From contig NZ_BSDI01000032.1 of the NCBI RefSeq assembly GCF_027923225.1, positions 135,132 to 199,131 on the forward strand: 64,000 nt of DNA, given 5' to 3'. Every line of letters starts with the position of its first letter. The stretch's first letter is position 1. The stretch comes from Phytohabitans aurantiacus (GTDB lineage Bacteria; Actinomycetota; Actinomycetes; Mycobacteriales; Micromonosporaceae). This document shows positions 23,554 through 33,220 of the stretch, piece by piece. Under the pieces are notes generated by a model. The model saw only the letters and a list, made by a program, of their open reading frames with translations, had not been told where the DNA came from and made no database searches. A program made the translations under genes and the position numbers.

Positions 23554-24660
23554 GTGGGGGTCGACAAGCGGGTGCCGCGCCGCGCTGTGCTGGCCGGCGC
23601 CGCCGCGGTTGCGGCCGGTGGTGCCGGTGCCCTCGTGGCCACCGTCACGGCTCGCAGCTCACCGGTTGCGGGCGTGGCGGTCCACCAGCCCGGCATCGTC
23701 ACGCCGCCGCCAGACAAGGCGGTCCTGGCGGCGTACGACGTGCGGGCCGCCGACCGCGCCGGCCTTGTCGCGCTCTTCCGGCGGCTGACCGACGCCGCCC
23801 GCGGTTCCGCTGCGGAGGTCACGGTCGCGGTCGGGGAGTCGCTGTTCGACGGCAGGTACGGGCTGGCGGAGCAGCGACCGCGCCGCCTCACGCGCATGCC
23901 GTCGTTCCCCGGCGACGTGCTCGACGAGGCATCCTGTCACGGCGATCTGCTCATCCAGTGCTGCGCGGCCAGTACACCGCAGCCGCTGACCGACCCGGAC
24001 CTGGCACCACGGTGGCGGATCGACGGGTTCCGCGCGGAAAACACCGTCACGGCGGACGGTCGGCCCTCGACCCGCAACCTGTTCGGTTTCCGCGAGGGCG
24101 CCGGCAACCCCGACCCGGGCGACGCTGCCGAGCTGGACCGGGTGGTGTGGGTGCGGCCGGGCGGCGATGAGCCACAGTGGACGGCCGGGGGCACCTACCT
24201 GGTGGCCCGGCTGATCCGCTTCGCCACCGCGCTGTGGGACGCCGACCCGGTCCAGCGTCAGGAGGCGATCTTCGGTCGCCGCAAGAGCGATGGCGCGCCG
24301 CTGGGCCGGGACCGCGAAGACGCTGACTTCGACTACGCCGACGACCCGGCGGGGCGGCTTGTCGCCGTGGACGCCCATATCCGCCTGGCCAACCCGCGCA
24401 CCCCGCAGACCGAGAGCAGCCGGATCCTGCGCCGGGCGTACTCGTACCGGCGGGCGCCGGACGCCGCCGGCCATCCCGACGAGGGCCTCGTCTTTGTCTG
24501 CTTCCAGCAGGACCTGGAGCGCGGCTTCGCGACCGTGCAGCGCCGCCTTGCCGGGCAGCCGCTGGACCGGTACATCCTGACCACGGGTGGTGGCTACTTC
24601 TTCGCGCTGCCCGGCGCGGAGCCCGGCGGGTACCTGGGACGTCCGCTGCTCGAGCCCTGA
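23554..24660 (+). CDS. Tat-exported DyP-type peroxidase (EfeB-like)
   Basis: 368 residues from a GTG. Twin-arginine signal at the N-terminus (V-P-R-R-A-V-L-A-G followed by an Ala-rich stretch). The dye-decolorising peroxidase domain shows the proximal-heme His in D-A-H-I-R-L-A-N and R-I-L-R-R-A-Y-S-Y. The family G-x-x-D-G motif reads G-F-R-E-G, with Glu in place of the distal Asp. EfeB-type members act outside the membrane on heme or dyes. No efeU or efeO gene is nearby. The start is placed at 23554, just after the upstream stop, because the earlier frame is the shadow of the HTH gene. Confidence 0.88.
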   Translation: MGVDKRVPRRAVLAGAAAVAAGGAGALVATVTARSSPVAGVAVHQPGIVTPPPDKAVLAAYDVRAADRAGLVALFRRLTDAARGSAAEVTVAVGESLFDGRYGLAEQRPRRLTRMPSFPGDVLDEASCHGDLLIQCCAASTPQPLTDPDLAPRWRIDGFRAENTVTADGRPSTRNLFGFREGAGNPDPGDAAELDRVVWVRPGGDEPQWTAGGTYLVARLIRFATALWDADPVQRQEAIFGRRKSDGAPLGRDREDADFDYADDPAGRLVAVDAHIRLANPRTPQTESSRILRRAYSYRRAPDAAGHPDEGLVFVCFQQDLERGFATVQRRLAGQPLDRYILTTGGGYFFALPGAEPGGYLGRPLLEP

Positions 24661-24730
24661 TCGCGGGCTTGTCCCAACCTCGTCCCCGATGCGGCCCAGC
24701 ATCTGGAGGGACGGCCTGGGACGCCTGACG

Positions 24731-27700
24731 ATGAGGCGTCCGCTCAGGCGAGTCACGGGGGTCGCTATGAAGATGGGTCTGGCTGCCGCGGTCGTGTCGG
24801 TGCTCACGGCCGGGTTCCTGGTGGCGCCGGAGGCGCCCGCCGCAGTCGCCGTCCCGCCACCTGCCACTGTGCCGGCGGCGGCCGCCCAGGCCCCAGCTCG
24901 CGCCGCCGCGGCGCTGCCGTCCAACCCGGTCGACTACGCGTATGACGGTGCGGGACAGTTGCGCGGCGTCACCCAGACCTCGTCCGGGGGCCAGAGCGCG
25001 CGTTACGGATACGACGACGGCGGCAACCTGCTGTCGATCCAGCGCTCCGCGGCCAGCGCGTTGACCGTGATCAGCGTGGTGCCGAGCCGAGCGCCGGCCG
25101 GTGCCACCGTGACGGTCTCCGGCACCGGCTTCGCCACCACCGCCTCAGCCAACACCGTGCGCTTCAACGGCACCGCCGCGATCGTCACCCAGGCCACACC
25201 GGTGCGCCTCACCGTGACCGTCCCGGCCGGCGCGACCAGCGGCGCGGTCACCGTGACCACGGCGGCGGGCACCGCTACCAGCGCGCAGCCGTTCACCCTC
25301 GCCGCCGCGATGCCCGTGCCCACGGTCACCGCCCTCAGCCCGACGCGCGCGGCGGCCGGAGCCACCGTGACGATCTCCGGCACCGGCTTCGACACCAGCC
25401 CGGGCGGCAACATCGTCTCCTTCGGGCGGACCCGGGCCCGCGTGGGCGCGGCGACCGCGACCAGCTTGACCGTGACCGTGCCGGAGGCGGCCGGCTCTGG
25501 CCGGGTCACCGTGGCCACCGCCGGTGGGAGCGCCGCAAGCGGCAGCGACTTCGTCGTCGTGCCCACGCCGTACGCGGCCGCGGCGATCGCCAACACCGGT
25601 GTGTTGACGATCGACACCGGCAGCGCGTCGATCGGCGTGCCGACCGCCGAGCAGGTGGCGGTGTGGCGGTTCAACGGCACGAAAGGGCAGCGGCTGAGCC
25701 TCGGCCTGACCAGTTCGACGTTCCCCGGCAACGACTTCCGGATCGCGATCTTCTCGCCGTACGGGGCCCCGTTCGCCCGGAACGAGTTCAACGAGCCCTG
25801 GAAGTACCAGGACCTGTTCGGCGGGCTCGCCCTTCCCCCGCTTCCCACCACGGGCACCTACCAGATCGTCGTCGACCCGGGCGGCGCCTCCACCGGCACC
25901 GTCACCGCCACCCTGTCCAGCCGGGTCACCGGGACGCTCAGCCTCACCGGCGCGGGCACCACCGTGGCGCTGGCACGGGCCGGTCAGCAGGCCGAGCTCA
26001 CCATCCCCGCCGCGGCCGGCCAGAAGATCAACCTGGGGTTCACCGGCGCCACGTTCGCCGCGTCGGTCACCGCGACGGCCCAGGTGCTGGAGCCCCACGG
26101 CAGTGTCGTGATGACGGCAGACGGCACCTCGCGGACGCTGCTGTCGGTGACGGGCGGCGGCGACTACGAGTTCACGGCCAGCAACGCCGGCAACTACCGG
26201 TTCCTGTTCGGCACCACCGACCAGAGCACCGGCTCGGTGACGGTCACCGCGTCGCCGGACCTCGACGCGGGCGCCATCACCGTCGGCACCGCCAAGACCG
26301 TGGTCATCAGCCGGCCCGGCCAGGACGCCCTGATGACCTTCGCCGGCACCGCCGGGCAGCGGCTCAGCGTCGACTTCACCGCCTACACGTTCGCGTACGC
26401 GCCGTACGTGACCGTGTACCGGCCGGACGGCACCGTGCTCACCGAGGGATTCCCCCAGTCGCTCCACATCGACCTGCCCGACCTGACGGCCACCGGGACG
26501 TACCGGATGGTGGTCAGCCCTGGCTCCAGCACCGGCTCGTTCACCGTGCTGGTCAGCCAGCGCCAGGCAGCGGGCACGCTGACCACGACCGGCCCGGCGG
26601 TCACCGTGACGCTCGCCCAGGCCGGGCGTACGGCCGACCTCACCTTCGCGGCGACGGCGGGGCAGCGGCTGTCGTTCGCGTTCTCCAACTGGACGTTCTC
26701 CTCCGGCACCGTGCAAGCCCGCCTCTACTCGCCGTCTGGCGGCCTCCTCGCGACGTACAACGTCGGCTCGCTCTCCACGTTCTTCCGCACCCTCACGGTC
26801 ACCGGCGACCATCGCCTGTCCCTGACCAACGGCACCAACACCGGCTCCGTCGCGGTGACCCTCTCCGCTGAGGCGAACGGCGGCGCGCTGACCGTCGGCA
26901 CCGCCAAGACGGCGACCGCCAGCCGGCTCGGGCAGACGACCCTGCTCACCTTCACCGGCACCGCCGGGCAGCGGCTGAGCCTGAGCTTCGCCTCGTACAC
27001 GTTCACCTACGGCATCGGCGTGACCGTTGTGCGGCCGGATGGCACGGCCTTCAAGCAGGGTGTGCTGGAGGTTTTCGAGTTCGACCTGGACCCGCTGCCG
27101 GTGGCCGGCACCTACCAGATCATCCTGTCGCCGTACGCGGAGACCGGGTCGGCCGCGCTCACACTGCGCCAGCGCGCTGACGCCGGCGCCTCCACCGTCG
27201 GCGGCGCCACCAAGGTGCTCACCAGCACGGCCGGCCAGTACGTGGAGACCTCTTTCACCGCGACCGCCAACCAGCGGCTCTCGTTCGGCTTCACGAACTG
27301 GACCTACACCGGCACCGAGCTGCGCACCCGCGTCATCAACTCCGCGAGTGGCGTGGTGGCCGACACGACCGTCCAGAAGGACGGCAGCCTGGAGGCGACG
27401 GCGGGCGCGGCCGGCACCTACCGGCTCATCGTGTACGCCGGCAACCTCGGCGCCGGCTCGGTCACCCTGACGCTCTCCGAGCAGCTCAACGCCGGCACGA
27501 TCACGTTGAACACCGCCAAGACGGTCACCATCTCCCGGGCCGGGCAGAGCGCCCGGCTGACGTACGCGGGCACGGCCGGGCAGAACCTCGCGCTGGCGTT
27601 CACCAACGTCACGATGACGTACTACCCGTGGCTGGTCGTGCGCCGGCCGGACGGGCAGGTGCTCACCTCCAGCGGCGGCGCGTCGTCAGTCAGCATCGCG

Positions 27701-30700
27701 ACGCTGCCGTCGACCGGTACCTATGAGATCACCATCGGTCCGTACTCGTTCACCGGCTCGGCCACGCTCACCCTGGGCACCCGCAGCGCCCTCGCGGCCG
27801 CCACACCAGACGCCGACGGCAAGGCCGAGATCCCTCGCACCCTGCCGGCCCCGGCGCCCAAGCAGGCGACCGCCGCGAAGCCGGTACCCGCACAGAAGTT
27901 GCCGACGCCGGCCCGCGATCGGGCGTCCCGCGGTCAAGGCGGCGAGTCGTGGCGGCCGGATGCGGCGAACCTCGCCGGCACCGACTGGGACAGCCGCCGC
28001 CCCGAGCCGACCGGGCCGCTGCCGCCGGCCCTACGCGCGCCCGCGGGCAAGACGGCGGTCAGCGGTCGCGTGCTCACCCTCGACGCCAAGCCGCTGCCCG
28101 GCGTCACCGTCACCGTCGACGGGGTCGAGGCCAAGACCGACGAACAGGGCCGGTTCCTGCTCGCCGACCTCAAACCCGGCCGCCGCGTGCTGCGCGTCGA
28201 CGGCGCCAGCGCCAGCTCGCCCGGGCGCGTGTTCGGCCTGCACGACATCGGTGTCGACCTGACCGCCGGCCAGACGCACGTGCTGCCGTACACCATCTGG
28301 CTGTCCAAACTGGACACCAAGCACACCGTCAGGTTCACCTCGCCGGCGGAGCGGGAGGTCGTCCTCACCACCCCGGCCATTCCCGGCCTGGAGGTGCGGC
28401 TGCCCAAGGGCGCTGTCGTCCGCGACGTGACGGGCAAGGTCGTCACCGAACTCGGCATCACCGCCATCCCGCTGGACCGCTCGCCATTCCCGCTGCCGCG
28501 CGCCCAGGTGCCGTCGTACTTCACGGTGCAGCCGGGAAGCGCGTATGTCTTCCCGGCCGGCGCCCGCGTCATCTACCCGAACTTCACCAAGGCCAAGCCG
28601 GGGTCCAAGATGGACTTCTGGCACTACGAGCCGGCCGGGCGCGGCTGGTTCGTCTACGGCCACGGCACCGTCACGCCCGATGGCAAGCAGGTCACGCCCG
28701 ACAAAGGCACCGAGGTCTACCAGTTCACCGGCGCCATGCTCATCACGCCGGGCTACGACCCGCCGCCGGCCCAGGCACCGGTGCCCGGCAGCGGCGCGCG
28801 CGGCGGCGACCCCGTTGACCTCGGCACCGGCCTGCTCGTCGACCAGCGCACCGACCTGGTGGTCGACGACGTCATGCCGCTCAACCTCACCCGCACGTAC
28901 CAGCAGAGCGACATCGGCAAGCGCAGCTTCGGCACCGGTGTCAACTCCGACTACGACATCAACCTGTACTCGGAGAACCGTTTCGTGGACTGCTGGCTGC
29001 TGCTGCCCGACGGCGGCCGGGTGCGGTACCACCGCATCACCCCGGGCAGCACCGGTGACAGCGACTACCTCAACGCGGCGTTCGCACCCGACCCCACCCC
29101 GACCCGGTTCGCCGGCTCGATCCTCGCCTGGAACGGAGACGGCTGGGACCTGCGGATGCGCGACGGCACCGTCTACATCTTCGGTGACGAGGCGCCACTG
29201 CAGGAGATCCGGGACCGCTACGGCAATACGGTGACGATCACCCGCGCGCCCTCCGAGCCAGACAACCTGGGCGTCGTACGGGCCAAGGGGCCGATCACGC
29301 AGGTGACCTCACCGAACGGCAAGTGGATCAAATTCAGCCACGACTCCACCGACCGGATCATCCGCGCGGAGGACAACATCGGCCGCGCGGTCTCGTACAC
29401 CTACAACGCCACCGGCCACCTCGACACGGTCACCGACGCCAACGGCGGCCAGACCGTGTACACATACGAGGCGGGTCGGCTCAAGACGATCCGGGATGCC
29501 CGCCAGAACGTCTACCTCACCAACGTCTACGACGCCAACGGCCGCGTCCAGGAGCAGACGCTGCCGGACGGCGGCACCTTCCAGTTCGCCTACGTCACCG
29601 ATGCCAGCGGCCGGGTCACCCGGACCGACCTGACCGACCCGCGTGGCCACGTGCGGCGGGTGACGTTCAATGCGGCCGGCTTCAGCACCAGCGACACCGC
29701 GGCGCACGGCACGCCGCTCGCCCAGACGCTCCAGATCACCCGCGACCCCGCCACGAACCTGCCGACGGCCTATGTGGACGCATTGAACCGGCGTACCGAA
29801 CTGGCCTACGACGCCTTCGGCAACGTCACGGGCATCACCGAGCTGGCCGGCACGGCCAACGCGCGCAGCACGACCATCGCCTACGACGGGCCGTTCGACC
29901 AGGTCAGCAAGGTCACCGATCCGCTCACGCACAGCACCGACTACGGCTACCTGCCGAGCGGCGCGCTGCGCACGGTCACCGACCCGATGTCCCGGGTGAC
30001 CACATTGGACACCAATGAGGTCGGGCAGGTCACCAAGGTCACCGACAACGACACCAAGGCCACCAGCTTCGGATACGTGCTGGGCGACCTCGCGACGGTC
30101 ACCGACCCGCTCGGGCGGGTCAGCCGCACAGCCGTCGACGGGATCGGGCGTCCGGTGCGGATGGCCGACGCGCAGGGAAACATCACCCGGGTCACCTACG
30201 ACGGTTTCAGCAACGTCCGCACGGTCACCGACCCGATCGGCCGGCTCACCGACTACCAGTACGACCCGAATGGCAACCTGAAGACGGTCACCGACCCGCG
30301 CCAGAACGCCACCGACTACGGGTACGACTCCTCGGACCGGCTGCACACGGTGACCGACCCGCTCGACCGGGTCACCACGTACGACTACGACGGCAACGGC
30401 AACCTCAAGACCGCGACCAGCGCCCGCGGCAAGGTCACCTCGTACGAGTACGACGAACTCGACCGGCCCAAGCTCGTGCGATACGGCGTCTCCGGTACCA
30501 CCCAGGAGAGCCAGGCCGCCTACACGTACGACGCGGGCAACCGGGTGCGGACGGTCGTGGACTCGGCGGGCGGCACCACCACCATCACCCCGGACGACTT
30601 CGACCGGGTCACCAGTGCGGTAAGCCCGCAGGGGCAGGTCGACTACACCTACGACAAAGCCGACCGGCGCGCCACCTTGCAGGTCGCGGGACAGCCTCAG

Positions 30701-32455
30701 GTGGTGTACGGGTACAACAACGCTGACCAGCTCACCAGCGTCGCCCGCGACACCGAGATCGCTGCCATCAGCTACGACACCGTCGGCCGCCGCAAGACCC
30801 TCACACTCCCCGCCGGCGTCACCCAGACCTACGGATACGACCCGGCGAGCCAGGTCACCTCGATCGCATACACCCGCGGCACCGCTGCCCTCGGCGATCT
30901 CACCTACGCCTACGACGAGGCGGGCAACCCGATCCGGGTGGCCGGCAGCTTCGCCCGCGGCACCATACCCGCCGCGTACGGCCCGGCCAGCTACGACAAC
31001 GCCAACCAGCTCATCACCAACGGGTTCGCGACCCACGCCTACGACCCGGACCGCAACCTCACCTCCGACGGCACCGCCACCTACACGTGGAACGCCCGCG
31101 GCCAACTCACCGCCTACAGCAAACCCGGCCTGAGCGTCTCCTACGGCTACGACGGCCTAGGTCGCCGGTCCAGCCGCGGCACCGGCGGTGTCAACACCAA
31201 CTACCTGTACGACGGGCTCAACGTCGCCCAGGAGTACACCGGGTCGACGCCGTCGGCGCGCCTGCTCACCGGCGGCATCGACGAGGTGTTCAACCGCACC
31301 ACCACCGGCGGCGACCGATCACTGCTCACCGACGCGCTGGGCAACACCATCGCGGGCGCCGACAGCCACTCGATCGGCGCGGAGTACACCTACGAGCCGT
31401 TCGGCGCCACCACCGTCACCGGCGAAGATCTGGGCAACCCGACCCGGTTCACCGGCCGAGAGGACGACCCCAGCGGCCTCTACTACTACCGAGCTCGGTT
31501 CTACTCACCATCAGCGGGCCGGTTCATCAGCCAAGACCCTCTCGGGCTCGGCTCGGGCGACACCAACCCCTACACGTACGTGTTCAACCAGCCCACCAGC
31601 CTCGTCGACCCGATGGGCACCAAACCCCAAGGCTCCGGCGACTGCCTGTCCAACAGCTTCACCGCCGGTACGCAGGTCTTGATGGCCGACGGCAGCCGCA
31701 AGCCGATCGAGCAGGTCAAGCCGGGTGACCGGGTGATGGCCACGGACCCGGAGTCGGATGAGTCCGGTGCCCGGCCGGTGACAGCGGTCATCAAGGGCGA
31801 CGGCGCGAAGACGCTGGTCGACGTCGCGGTCGTGGGTGAAGACGGGTCGAGGCAGTCGTTGTCGGCGACGGACGGACACCCGTTCTGGATCGACGACGAC
31901 GGCAAGGCCGAAACGCCTGGCGGCCGGTGGATCGACGCGGTCGAACTCAAGCGCGGCCAGTGGCTGAAGTCCGCCGACGGCAACCTCGTCCAGGTCGCGG
32001 GCACCCACGCCTACCAACAGCACGCCGTCGTCTACAACCTGACCGTCGACGACATCCACACGTACTATGTGATGGCTGGCGACGAACCGGTTCTGGTTCA
32101 CAACTGTGGCCCAGTCTTGCTAGGGAAGAAAGGCGACATTGAACAGTACATAGCCGATAAGCCTGACGGAAGTTTCGATGCGGACTTTTTGAACATCAAA
32201 GGCACTAGAAACAATGGGCAAGGGGGCACCGGGGGATGGACTTGGACGAGGAATAAGAAGTTCATCCAGGATGCCCTCAATTCCGGTCGTGAGATTTGGC
32301 TTGTTTCGGATCCACATGAGCCCTTGGTCGTGGGCGGCAGGTACACGTACATAACCGGAAAGACGTACAGGCGGGAACTCCGGTACCTTCAGGGCATGGG
32401 TTACGGATGGCGGCAAGAGGGCGACCACTGGGTCGTTGTCCGGGTGCGGCCCTAG
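24731..32455 (+). CDS. giant secreted RHS/YD-repeat polymorphic toxin with Hint domain and C-terminal toxin
   Basis: About 2,574 residues. Order: signal peptide (R-R-P-L-R-R then G-L-A-A-A-V-V-S-V-L); a lone YD-like pair; two IPT/TIG domains (S-G-T-G-F, ends near 25560); seven beta repeats of about 105 residues (25596-27790; A-G-Q-R-L-S-x-x-F-T-x-x-T-F) resembling PPC domains; a carboxypeptidase-regulatory-like domain (V-S-G-R-V-L-T-L-D); a DUF6531-type shell start (D-L-G-T-G-L-L-V); YD/RHS repeats to about 31400; the RHS core end (R-F-T-G-R-E-D-D-P-S-G-L-Y-Y-Y-R-A-R-F-Y, D-P-L-G-L); a Hint autoprotease (31652-32106, from N-S-F-T-A-G-T to V-L-V-H-N-C); and an unrecognised toxin (32107-32455). 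The ATG at 24731 is preferred; 24767 (after GGGGG) is also possible. GC drops visibly in the toxin part. Confidence 0.9.
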   Translation: MRRPLRRVTGVAMKMGLAAAVVSVLTAGFLVAPEAPAAVAVPPPATVPAAAAQAPARAAAALPSNPVDYAYDGAGQLRGVTQTSSGGQSARYGYDDGGNLLSIQRSAASALTVISVVPSRAPAGATVTVSGTGFATTASANTVRFNGTAAIVTQATPVRLTVTVPAGATSGAVTVTTAAGTATSAQPFTLAAAMPVPTVTALSPTRAAAGATVTISGTGFDTSPGGNIVSFGRTRARVGAATATSLTVTVPEAAGSGRVTVATAGGSAASGSDFVVVPTPYAAAAIANTGVLTIDTGSASIGVPTAEQVAVWRFNGTKGQRLSLGLTSSTFPGNDFRIAIFSPYGAPFARNEFNEPWKYQDLFGGLALPPLPTTGTYQIVVDPGGASTGTVTATLSSRVTGTLSLTGAGTTVALARAGQQAELTIPAAAGQKINLGFTGATFAASVTATAQVLEPHGSVVMTADGTSRTLLSVTGGGDYEFTASNAGNYRFLFGTTDQSTGSVTVTASPDLDAGAITVGTAKTVVISRPGQDALMTFAGTAGQRLSVDFTAYTFAYAPYVTVYRPDGTVLTEGFPQSLHIDLPDLTATGTYRMVVSPGSSTGSFTVLVSQRQAAGTLTTTGPAVTVTLAQAGRTADLTFAATAGQRLSFAFSNWTFSSGTVQARLYSPSGGLLATYNVGSLSTFFRTLTVTGDHRLSLTNGTNTGSVAVTLSAEANGGALTVGTAKTATASRLGQTTLLTFTGTAGQRLSLSFASYTFTYGIGVTVVRPDGTAFKQGVLEVFEFDLDPLPVAGTYQIILSPYAETGSAALTLRQRADAGASTVGGATKVLTSTAGQYVETSFTATANQRLSFGFTNWTYTGTELRTRVINSASGVVADTTVQKDGSLEATAGAAGTYRLIVYAGNLGAGSVTLTLSEQLNAGTITLNTAKTVTISRAGQSARLTYAGTAGQNLALAFTNVTMTYYPWLVVRRPDGQVLTSSGGASSVSIATLPSTGTYEITIGPYSFTGSATLTLGTRSALAAATPDADGKAEIPRTLPAPAPKQATAAKPVPAQKLPTPARDRASRGQGGESWRPDAANLAGTDWDSRRPEPTGPLPPALRAPAGKTAVSGRVLTLDAKPLPGVTVTVDGVEAKTDEQGRFLLADLKPGRRVLRVDGASASSPGRVFGLHDIGVDLTAGQTHVLPYTIWLSKLDTKHTVRFTSPAEREVVLTTPAIPGLEVRLPKGAVVRDVTGKVVTELGITAIPLDRSPFPLPRAQVPSYFTVQPGSAYVFPAGARVIYPNFTKAKPGSKMDFWHYEPAGRGWFVYGHGTVTPDGKQVTPDKGTEVYQFTGAMLITPGYDPPPAQAPVPGSGARGGDPVDLGTGLLVDQRTDLVVDDVMPLNLTRTYQQSDIGKRSFGTGVNSDYDINLYSENRFVDCWLLLPDGGRVRYHRITPGSTGDSDYLNAAFAPDPTPTRFAGSILAWNGDGWDLRMRDGTVYIFGDEAPLQEIRDRYGNTVTITRAPSEPDNLGVVRAKGPITQVTSPNGKWIKFSHDSTDRIIRAEDNIGRAVSYTYNATGHLDTVTDANGGQTVYTYEAGRLKTIRDARQNVYLTNVYDANGRVQEQTLPDGGTFQFAYVTDASGRVTRTDLTDPRGHVRRVTFNAAGFSTSDTAAHGTPLAQTLQITRDPATNLPTAYVDALNRRTELAYDAFGNVTGITELAGTANARSTTIAYDGPFDQVSKVTDPLTHSTDYGYLPSGALRTVTDPMSRVTTLDTNEVGQVTKVTDNDTKATSFGYVLGDLATVTDPLGRVSRTAVDGIGRPVRMADAQGNITRVTYDGFSNVRTVTDPIGRLTDYQYDPNGNLKTVTDPRQNATDYGYDSSDRLHTVTDPLDRVTTYDYDGNGNLKTATSARGKVTSYEYDELDRPKLVRYGVSGTTQESQAAYTYDAGNRVRTVVDSAGGTTTITPDDFDRVTSAVSPQGQVDYTYDKADRRATLQVAGQPQVVYGYNNADQLTSVARDTEIAAISYDTVGRRKTLTLPAGVTQTYGYDPASQVTSIAYTRGTAALGDLTYAYDEAGNPIRVAGSFARGTIPAAYGPASYDNANQLITNGFATHAYDPDRNLTSDGTATYTWNARGQLTAYSKPGLSVSYGYDGLGRRSSRGTGGVNTNYLYDGLNVAQEYTGSTPSARLLTGGIDEVFNRTTTGGDRSLLTDALGNTIAGADSHSIGAEYTYEPFGATTVTGEDLGNPTRFTGREDDPSGLYYYRARFYSPSAGRFISQDPLGLGSGDTNPYTYVFNQPTSLVDPMGTKPQGSGDCLSNSFTAGTQVLMADGSRKPIEQVKPGDRVMATDPESDESGARPVTAVIKGDGAKTLVDVAVVGEDGSRQSLSATDGHPFWIDDDGKAETPGGRWIDAVELKRGQWLKSADGNLVQVAGTHAYQQHAVVYNLTVDDIHTYYVMAGDEPVLVHNCGPVLLGKKGDIEQYIADKPDGSFDADFLNIKGTRNNGQGGTGGWTWTRNKKFIQDALNSGREIWLVSDPHEPLVVGGRYTYITGKTYRRELRYLQGMGYGWRQEGDHWVVVRVRP

Positions 32456-32462
32456 CGAGAGA

Positions 32463-32906
32463 ATGAGCGAAGCTGTCTTGAGTAAGCGAACCCTTCGTGA
32501 TGTCTTCAAGCATTTTCCGGCAGAAACTGAACGTGCGCTCAGGTTTCTGGTGGACGATTATGAACTAAATGGGCCAGAATATACAGATATCGTGTTGCCG
32601 GCAATTGCATTTATGGGTAGCGGGGTGCGATATAGGGTCATGCTGGACTTATCGGATCAGGTTGTTCTGGTTCATGTTGAGATTGATGCTGGGTCTGGCA
32701 CGCTCGTCGCACATCTTGAGGATGTCGTCGTGAAGGCGGGTCTTGCGAAGCCCGGCATCATGTCCGACCGTGTTCATAACTTGAGTACCTTGCATCGGGC
32801 GTTGGACTCGCGGGCCGCATATATTAGGTCCCTGCACCCTTTGCTTGTTGGTGGTGCCGCCATTGAACTTATGCGTAAGGCGGGCGCTCGCGAGCGCCGC
32901 GGATAG
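32463..32906 (+). CDS. putative immunity protein for the RHS toxin
   Basis: 147 residues, no recognised domain. It starts 7 nt after the toxin stop, on the same strand, the canonical place of the cognate immunity gene of a polymorphic toxin. Predicted mixed alpha/beta; acidic N-terminal half (F-P-A-E-T-E-R-A-L, D-D-Y-E-L-N-G-P-E-Y). Codon use is visibly more AT-rich than the RHS shell and similar to the toxin tip, as if both were acquired together. The ATG at 32463 follows GCGAGAGA; the frame extends upstream into the toxin gene but that part is probably untranslated. Immunity function is inferred from context only. Confidence 0.65.
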   Translation: MSEAVLSKRTLRDVFKHFPAETERALRFLVDDYELNGPEYTDIVLPAIAFMGSGVRYRVMLDLSDQVVLVHVEIDAGSGTLVAHLEDVVVKAGLAKPGIMSDRVHNLSTLHRALDSRAAYIRSLHPLLVGGAAIELMRKAGARERRG

Positions 32907-33220
32907 CGCGGGTAAGCCTCGATCGGGGCTTCCTGGGTGAGATAGTAGATGGCGTCACCAAGACGGCCCAGGCGGCGGTGGCCCGGTACTGTGAGCGAGA
33001 GCGTCAGCCGGGTTGGCCACCTCGATCGTGTTCAGCGCAACCACTCATGTCCGACATTGATCCTCTCAGGCATCGGTCGGATCTATCGGCGCCGCCGTCG
33101 CATTCCACGGTCCAGCGGGCTCTTGCCGGGCTACCTTGCTGAGATAACCTCATTGAAATAGCGCTAGCCGCAATGAGGCGTATTGTCTGCGACAAGGAAC
33201 GCCGTACGTGACCGCTCGAC
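32907..33220. other. non-coding gap after the immunity gene
   Basis: No convincing gene. It contains one copy of a 24-bp direct repeat (32982-33005) and AT-richer sequence up to the DUF2326 remnant. The short frame 32949-33161 has no recognisable content. Confidence 0.6.
32982..33005 (+). repeat. 24-bp direct repeat, left copy
   Basis: CCCGGTACTGTGAGCGAGAG followed by CGTC; a second copy with two differences lies at 34312-34335. The pair brackets the DUF2326 remnant. Confidence 0.7.

Noticed and set aside
29900..30700. Regular repeats in DNA that could suggest a CRISPR array
   Set aside because: Repeats follow codon frame and encode YD motifs; no constant spacers.
29309..31105. 598-residue minus-strand frame rich in V-x-D repeats
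   Set aside because: Its periodicity is the antisense reading of the YD/RHS repeats.
32949..33161. 70-residue Arg-rich frame
   Set aside because: No start signal, low complexity, and it contains the 24-bp repeat; likely not translated.
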